Shown: positions 5,290 to 9,078 of the stretch, in pieces
Numbering within the stretch: position 1 is the first letter of the stretch
Layout: the number at the start of each line of letters is the position of its first letter
From: JAUWMV01 sp964562425
Lineage (GTDB): Bacteria; UBP14; UBA6098; B30-G16
DNA length: 9,078 bases
Assembly: GCA_964562425.1 (NCBI GenBank)
Contig: CAZLTJ010000082.1
Span: 1-9,078 of the forward strand
Direction of reading: 5' to 3'
The notes under the pieces: generated by a model
Told to the model about the DNA's origin: nothing
What the model saw: only the letters and a program-made list of their open reading frames with translations
Database searches by the model: none
Program-made: the position numbers and the translations under genes

Positions 5290-6254
5290 TTATTCTTTTT
5301 CATCCTGAGAATTTTCTTCACGAGTTTTTTCTTTTACATCATCCTTTTCTTCAACTTCTTCTTCAGCTTCTTTTCCAACCTTTTTGATCTCTTCATCTAT
5401 CTTAACTTCAACCTTCACCTTTCCTTCTTCCTCAACAGCTTCCTTAACCTCTTCAACAACTTTCTGTTCAGCAACTTCCTCGATTTCCTCTTTAATTTCT
5501 TCTTGANNNNNNNNNNNNNNNNNNNNNNNNNNNNNNNNNNNNNNNNNNNNNNNNNNNNNNNNNNNNNNNNNNNNNNNNNNNNNNNNNNNNNNNNNNNNNN
5601 NNNNNNTTCAACAACTTTCTGTTCAGCAACTTCCTCGATTTCCTCTTTAATTTCTTCTTGAATAGCTTCTTTGAGTCCTTCCTTTACAACTGTCTCGGTT
5701 TCTTCAACACGAATTTCTTGCTTAATTTCTTCCGTAGCCTCAAGTTCCTGTACAGTAAGTTCATCTTCCATAACGATCTCTTTCTCAATGGGTTCTTTCT
5801 TAACTCTCTTAGTCGGCTTTTTAAGTTTATCAACTTCTATAACATCGTGTTCAATTTTACCTTTAGCACGTTTTTTACGTTTCTTCCCCTCAATCTCTTC
5901 AACTAAAAGCTGTAACAAAACAATTCTTGCTCCATCCCCTTTGCGCCATCCAATGTTGTAAACTGCTGTGTAACCACCTGGGGATCTGTTTGAGAAATTA
6001 TCCTGTCCAAGCTTAATAACTTTATGCGCAACATCACGATTCTTGATATAAGAAATTATTCTTCTCTTATCCGCCAGTGTTCCTGAAATAGAATATGTAA
6101 TCAATCTATCTGCAACTTTACGAGCTGCTTTTGCTTTTGATACAGTGGTTTGCACAGAATATCTTTCAAAAAGTGATGTAACAATGTTTCTAAGCATCGC
6201 TTTTCTGTGATCCGCTGGACGTGAAAGTTTGTCAATTCTTTTCCTGTGTCGCAT
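5290..6254 (-). CDS. rplQ: 50S ribosomal protein L17 with long charged tail (interrupted by an assembly gap)
   Basis: L17 sits near the exit tunnel of the large subunit. Residues 1 to about 120 are the complete L17 fold, with MRHRKRIDKLSRPADHRKAM at the start and SPGGYTAVYNIGWRKGDGA near 91-109. Beyond that is a tail that most L17 proteins lack: Lys/Arg-rich from about 124 to 153, then Glu-rich. The tail is broken at residue 216 by 100 N. Read in the frame of the duplicated flank, the sequence left of the gap continues as VVEEVKEAVEEEGKVKVEV and so on to DEKE and a TAA at 5290-5292. If the 55-base overlap is collapsed the protein is 269 residues. A reading that counts the 100 N as real bases shifts frame, becomes Lys/Arg/Leu-rich and stops near 5415; that is an artefact. 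The ATG at 6254 follows GGAG and lies 12 bases after the rpoA stop. Confidence 0.92.
5452..5506. repeat. 55-base direct copy, left flank of the N gap
   Basis: These 55 bases are identical to 5607-5661 and abut the N run. They encode the same L17 tail residues, from QEEIKEEIEEV to EQKVVE on the minus strand. The arrangement suggests one locus present in both contig ends. Confidence 0.95.
5507..5606. other. Assembly gap of 100 N
   Basis: Exactly 100 N, the conventional placeholder for a scaffold gap of unknown size. It falls in the L17 tail, and its length should not be used for frame. Confidence 0.99.
5607..5661. repeat. 55-base direct copy, right flank of the N gap
   Basis: Identical to 5452-5506 and directly adjacent to the last N. 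It is in frame with the L17 N-terminal domain. Confidence 0.95.
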
Positions 6255-6266
6255 TTTAGTACTCCG

Positions 6267-7304
6267 CTATTTTGTTTGCGTTTTCGATTCCTTTTCTTCT
6301 GTCAGACTTCTAAGGTTCTCAAGTTCTTCATCAGTTAAATATTTATTGGGATCCGTTCCGAATTGCAATCCCAGCTTACCTAGGACAGATTGCAGCTCCT
6401 GTAGAGACTTCCGACCGAAATTCCTGAATTTGAGCATTTCCTGCTCAGTTCTAACAACAAGATCAGCTAAAAACCTAATATTAGCATTCCTCAAGCAATT
6501 ACTGGCTCTTACAGAAAGCTCTAATTCCTCTACATTCAATTTTAGCAATGCTCTAATTTTTCTAGTTTCATCATCGATCGATTCCTCTTCAATCTTCTCA
6601 AACTTAACTTCAGGATGCAAGAACAATGTAATATGTTCAATAAGAAGGTTTGCCGACATTGCTAAGGTTTCCCTGGGAGTAATACTACCATCGGTTTCTA
6701 TTTCAACAATCAATTTATCGAAGTCAGTTTTCTGACCTACACGTGAGGGCTGAACAGAAAAATTCACTTTTTTAATTGGAGTATATATTGCATCAATGCT
6801 AATAGTACCTATGGGTGCTTCGGAGTCCTTATGTTCCTCAGCAACTGAGAAACCCTTACCAACACCGAGATTCATATCAATAACAATCCTACGTTTTTGT
6901 GTTATATTGCAAATAAGATGGTCCTTATTCAAAATTTCAACTTCAGCGGGGGTTTCAATATCGGATGCCAATACCTGTCCTTGTTTTTCAACATCCAGTC
7001 GAACAGGTTTTGGAAAATCACCTTTCACTTTAAATCTCACGCCTTTAAGATTTAGAATTATTTCAGGAACATCTTCATAAATACCATCCAAGGAAGAGAA
7101 TTCATGGAGAATACCATCGATCTTAATAGACTCAATGGCAACTCCCTGCATGGACGATAAAATAACTCTTCTCAGAGAGTTTCCTAATGTAATGCCATAT
7201 CCTTTTTCCATAGGTTCAACAATGACCCTACCAAATGTAGGACTAGCCTTTGTTTGAGGGTCCTCAACAAGCTCTTCGGGCATTTGCATTGCTTTCCATT
7301 TCAT
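6267..7304 (-). CDS. rpoA: DNA-directed RNA polymerase subunit alpha
   Basis: Alpha dimerises to nucleate RNA polymerase assembly, and its C-terminal domain contacts UP-element DNA and activators. The 345-residue product has the usual two domains. The N-terminal domain (about 20-235) includes GYGITLGNSLRRVILSS (35-51) with the paired Arg45-Arg46, and HEFSSLDGIYEDVPEIILNLK (67-87). After a linker comes the C-terminal domain (about 253-318), with LSVRASNCLRNANI carrying the DNA-contact residues Arg266 and Asn269, and the NFGRKSLQEL helix-hairpin-helix (295-304). Beyond this is a charged tail of about 25 residues ending KTQTK. The ATG at 7304 has AGGAG 9 bases upstream. It lies between rpsD and rplQ, the classical alpha-operon order. 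Confidence 0.98.
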   Translation of the reverse strand: MKWKAMQMPEELVEDPQTKASPTFGRVIVEPMEKGYGITLGNSLRRVILSSMQGVAIESIKIDGILHEFSSLDGIYEDVPEIILNLKGVRFKVKGDFPKPVRLDVEKQGQVLASDIETPAEVEILNKDHLICNITQKRRIVIDMNLGVGKGFSVAEEHKDSEAPIGTISIDAIYTPIKKVNFSVQPSRVGQKTDFDKLIVEIETDGSITPRETLAMSANLLIEHITLFLHPEVKFEKIEEESIDDETRKIRALLKLNVEELELSVRASNCLRNANIRFLADLVVRTEQEMLKFRNFGRKSLQELQSVLGKLGLQFGTDPNKYLTDEELENLRSLTEEKESKTQTK

Positions 7305-7365
7305 AAATATATGCTCCTCGCGTTCTTATAAATTCCCTCTCACACAATGAATTCCACAAATGGGA

Positions 7366-8004
7366 TTATCGAGAGTAGAACTCTACAATAAGGCTTTCAT
7401 TGAATGTAACCGGTATTTCCTCACGAACCGGTATAGATAATATCCGACCCTCGAGGTGAGCTTTGTCCAATTGAAGCCAGGGAAGGTCTTGAATTCTACC
7501 TCGTTTTTTTAGCATTTCATGAATTATGTCAAGTTGACTGCTTTTCTCTCTAACAGAAACAACATCACCTGGTTTAATTAAATAACTTGGAATATCAACC
7601 TTTCTTTGGTTAACCATAAAATGCCCATGTCTGACAAGCTGCCTCGAAGCTCTTCTTGATGGTGAAAATCCAAGTCTATATACAATGTTGTCTAATCTTC
7701 GCTCAAGAAGTTGAAGCAAATTTTCACCGGTTTTGCCGGGTGTTTTTAATGCCTTTTTATAATATAAGCGGAATTTTTTTTCTAAAATACCGTAATATGT
7801 TCTGATCTTTTGTTTTTCCCGAAGTCTGATACCATAATCCTTTACTTTACGCCTTGCAGGTTGGCCAAACTTACCTCTTTGACCAGGAAGATTTGGCCTT
7901 TTATTAAATGCACATTTGTCAGAAAAACAACGATCACCTTTAAGAAATAGTTTTAATCCTTCTCTTCTACATAACCTACATACTGGTCCAATATACCTTC
8001 CCAT
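7366..8004 (-). CDS. rpsD: 30S ribosomal protein S4 (zinc-binding type)
   Basis: S4 is a primary 16S rRNA binder that starts assembly of the 30S body. The 212-residue protein is full length. It has the four-cysteine N-terminal knuckle (Cys9, Cys12, Cys26, Cys31), so it is the zinc-binding form rather than the zinc-independent paralogue. The S4 RNA-binding domain is recognisable in ERRLDNIVYRLGFSPSRRAS and LVRHGHFMVNQRKVDIPSY (about 101-141), and the C-terminus ends in LIVEFYSR. In E. coli S4 represses the alpha operon by binding its leader. Here the gene has an unusually long 134-base spacer after rpsK, which could be a control site, but no S4-binding pseudoknot can be shown by eye. The ATG at 8004 is preceded by GAGGAG. 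Confidence 0.98.
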   Translation of the reverse strand: MGRYIGPVCRLCRREGLKLFLKGDRCFSDKCAFNKRPNLPGQRGKFGQPARRKVKDYGIRLREKQKIRTYYGILEKKFRLYYKKALKTPGKTGENLLQLLERRLDNIVYRLGFSPSRRASRQLVRHGHFMVNQRKVDIPSYLIKPGDVVSVREKSSQLDIIHEMLKKRGRIQDLPWLQLDKAHLEGRILSIPVREEIPVTFNESLIVEFYSR

Positions 8005-8138
8005 AGTTTAATACTCCTCAATTTCGAAAGAAAAGACTCCAGGTTTAGTTTTTAATTAACAAAATTCAAATTATTAATAATTAAAATCCTAATATCTAAT
8101 TTATCTTTTAAATACACAATCAGTTTTATCTCACAATT
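8005..8138 (-). other. AT-rich rpsK-rpsD spacer
   Basis: This is the longest spacer inside the operon, 134 bases, against 12 to 61 bases for the other gene junctions. It is very AT-rich and contains a perfect 14-base palindrome AATTATTAATAATT at 8069-8082. No open reading frame and no T-run terminator is seen. It may hold an internal promoter or translational control site for rpsD, but neither can be identified with confidence. Confidence 0.4.
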
Positions 8139-8525
8139 CTATACACGACGTTTTTTACGAGGTTTGCATCCTGCAAATGGAGTAGGTGTAATATCTCTAA
8201 TTCTCGAAAGATGAATACCACCTGTAGCAAGCGATCTAACTGCCGCTTCACGTCCAGGACCGGGACCCTTAATCCAAACCTCAACTCTTCTCATACCAGC
8301 ATCATAGGCTTCCTGAGCAGCGGTTCTCGATGCCAGCTGTGCTGCATAAGGTGTGGATTTCTTTGTTCCTTTAAATCCTATTTTTCCACCTGAAGACCAA
8401 GCAATAACGTTACCCTTTTCATCGCTAATAGTAATGATTGTATTATTGAAAGTAGAATGAATATGCACTATACCATATTCCGACGAAACTTTTTTGATTT
8501 TTCTTGCAATCCTTCGTTTTGCCAA
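8139..8525 (-). CDS. rpsK: 30S ribosomal protein S11
   Basis: S11 forms part of the 30S platform near the mRNA exit and the Shine-Dalgarno helix. The 128-residue product is full length. It starts MAKRRIARKIKKVSSEYGIVHIHSTFNNTIITI in register with the family, and has IAWSSGGKIGFKGTKKSTPYAAQ (about 41-63), VWIKGPGPGREAAVRSL (83-99) and the C-terminal DITPTPFAGCKPRKKRRV. The start is TTG at 8525, with AAGGAGGA 7 bases upstream and no nearby alternative ATG. The ribosome-binding site overlaps the rpsM stop codon (TAA at 8539-8541), indicating coupled translation with rpsM. Confidence 0.98.
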   Translation of the reverse strand: MAKRRIARKIKKVSSEYGIVHIHSTFNNTIITISDEKGNVIAWSSGGKIGFKGTKKSTPYAAQLASRTAAQEAYDAGMRRVEVWIKGPGPGREAAVRSLATGGIHLSRIRDITPTPFAGCKPRKKRRV

Positions 8526-8532
8526 TTAAGAG

Positions 8533-8540
8533 TCCTCCTT
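8533..8540 (-). promoter_or_regulatory. Ribosome-binding site of rpsK
   Basis: AAGGAGGA on the minus strand, 7 bases before the TTG at 8525, supports that non-ATG start. Its first two A residues belong to the rpsM stop codon. Confidence 0.8.
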
Positions 8541-8907
8541 ACTTTTTCTTTCCACCAATCCTAGGTCGCGCGCCTTTACGAGTTCTGGCGTTATCTCTGG
8601 TTCTCTGACCTCTGACTGGCATACCAGATTTATGCCTAATACCTCTCCAGCATTTAATCTCAATAAGACGTTTAATACAACCAGCTACTTCAGCTCTAAG
8701 AGCACCCTCAACTTTGTAGTTCTCATCTATATATAGTCTAACACGAGCAACCTGTTCATCTTCAAGGTCATGAACGCGGATCGACGGGTCAATCCTCGTG
8801 CCGATGAGAATAGACCGTGAACGATTCCAGCCGATTCCATAGATGTAAGTCAAAGCAACATCAATCCTCTTATTTCTAGGTAAATCAACTCCTGCAATAC
8901 GCGCCAT
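8539..8907 (-). CDS. rpsM: 30S ribosomal protein S13
   Basis: S13 is in the head of the small subunit and contacts the P-site tRNA and the large subunit through the B1 bridges. The 122-residue product is full length. It begins MARIAGVDLPRNKRIDVALTYIYGIG (the helix-two-turn-helix region) and ends with the basic tail HKSGMPVRGQRTRDNARTRKGARPRIGGKKK (about 92-122). The ATG at 8907 follows a GGGGGGAGA purine block only about 4 bases upstream. It lies 18 bases after the rpmJ stop, and its own stop codon overlaps the rpsK ribosome-binding site. Confidence 0.98.
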   Translation of the reverse strand: MARIAGVDLPRNKRIDVALTYIYGIGWNRSRSILIGTRIDPSIRVHDLEDEQVARVRLYIDENYKVEGALRAEVAGCIKRLIEIKCWRGIRHKSGMPVRGQRTRDNARTRKGARPRIGGKKK

Positions 8908-8925
8908 TATTCTCCCCCCAAAAAA

Positions 8926-9039
8926 CTAACCCTGACGTTGTTTATGCCTAGGATTCGTACAAATAACCATAACGACGCCATGGCGTTTAATAATTCGACA
9001 TTTATTGCACATTTTCTTTACTGAAGTTCTGACTTTCAT
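8926..9039 (-). CDS. rpmJ: 50S ribosomal protein L36 (zinc-ribbon type)
   Basis: L36 is the smallest large-subunit protein and stabilises 23S rRNA. The gene encodes only 37 residues and is easily missed. The product starts MKVRTSVKKMCNKCRIIKR and ends CTNPRHKQRQG. The zinc ligands Cys11, Cys14, Cys27 and His32 are all present, so this is the zinc-dependent form. The ATG at 9039 is preceded by AGAGGA 5 bases upstream. In many bacteria infA or map-infA precede rpmJ; the 39 bases that remain before the window edge show no recognisable end of either. Confidence 0.96.
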   Translation of the reverse strand: MKVRTSVKKMCNKCRIIKRHGVVMVICTNPRHKQRQG

Positions 9040-9078
9040 TGTATCCTCTAAAACATAATAGTCATATCTTTATTATTA

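Noticed and set aside
5415..5506. Lys/Arg/Leu-rich C-terminus of L17 ending at 5415
   Set aside because: It depends on the arbitrary 100-N length for its frame; the duplicated flank shows the correct frame, which runs to 5290.
5284..5661. Phe-rich plus-strand open frame across the gap, and similar Phe/Ser-rich frames at 5658-5961
   Set aside because: These are antisense to the Glu/Lys-rich L17 tail; GAA and AAA codons read backward give Phe and Ser. They also use N as sequence.
5452..5661. A tandem repeat or CRISPR-like array around the N gap
   Set aside because: Only two copies exist, they touch the gap on both sides and encode L17 tail; a contig-end overlap explains them better.
6229..6735. 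168-residue Ser-rich plus-strand open frame
   Set aside because: It is antisense to rpoA and the rplQ start and has no recognisable domain or ribosome-binding site.
9040..9078. End of infA upstream of rpmJ
   Set aside because: None of the minus-strand frames in the 39 bases resembles the conserved IF-1 C-terminus.

Overview
This is an AT-rich, ordinary housekeeping segment of a bacterial chromosome, almost certainly from a metagenome or draft assembly because it contains a run of exactly 100 N. Most genes read on the minus strand; only rpsP-khpA reads on the plus strand. The organism is probably diderm, since an LptF/LptG-family lipopolysaccharide-export permease is present. Strong Shine-Dalgarno sequences precede most genes and one promoter matches the sigma-70 consensus exactly. 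Both features argue against Bacteroidota, which use a different promoter consensus and rarely use Shine-Dalgarno pairing. The proteins look like those of a deeply branching, largely uncultivated Gram-negative lineage, but the window does not allow a firm taxonomic call.

Layout from the left: the N-terminal third of pgk (minus, cut by the window edge); gap (minus), upstream of pgk, giving a gap-pgk glycolytic pair; a 326-base divergent intergenic region with a perfect promoter for rpsP; rpsP-khpA (plus) closed by a strong hairpin terminator; a convergent radical SAM gene (minus); an lptF/lptG-type permease gene (minus) only 3 bases upstream of it; a rho-independent terminator; then the alpha ribosomal operon, transcribed leftward as rpmJ-rpsM-rpsK-rpsD-rpoA-rplQ. 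The last 39 bases of the window hold only the rpmJ ribosome-binding site and no recognisable gene end.

Functionally the window joins translation (L36, S13, S11, S4, L17, S16), transcription (RNA polymerase alpha), RNA binding (KhpA), lower glycolysis (GAPDH, PGK), envelope biogenesis (Lpt permease) and an uncharacterised radical SAM enzyme. Several starts were moved by ribosome-binding-site evidence: gap begins at GTG, khpA at an internal ATG, rpsP and rpsK at TTG, and pgk at the upstream of two ATGs.

The most noteworthy points are: (1) the N gap inside rplQ is flanked by identical 55-base copies and looks like an unmerged contig overlap; collapsing it restores one frame that ends at 5290, just before the terminator; (2) L17 carries an unusually long basic-then-acidic C-terminal tail; (3) the PGK substrate-loop motif has Asn where His is normally invariant; (4) rpsP-khpA is terminated without rimM-trmD-rplS. 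I found no mobile element, CRISPR array, tRNA or rRNA, and no convincing new multi-gene system.
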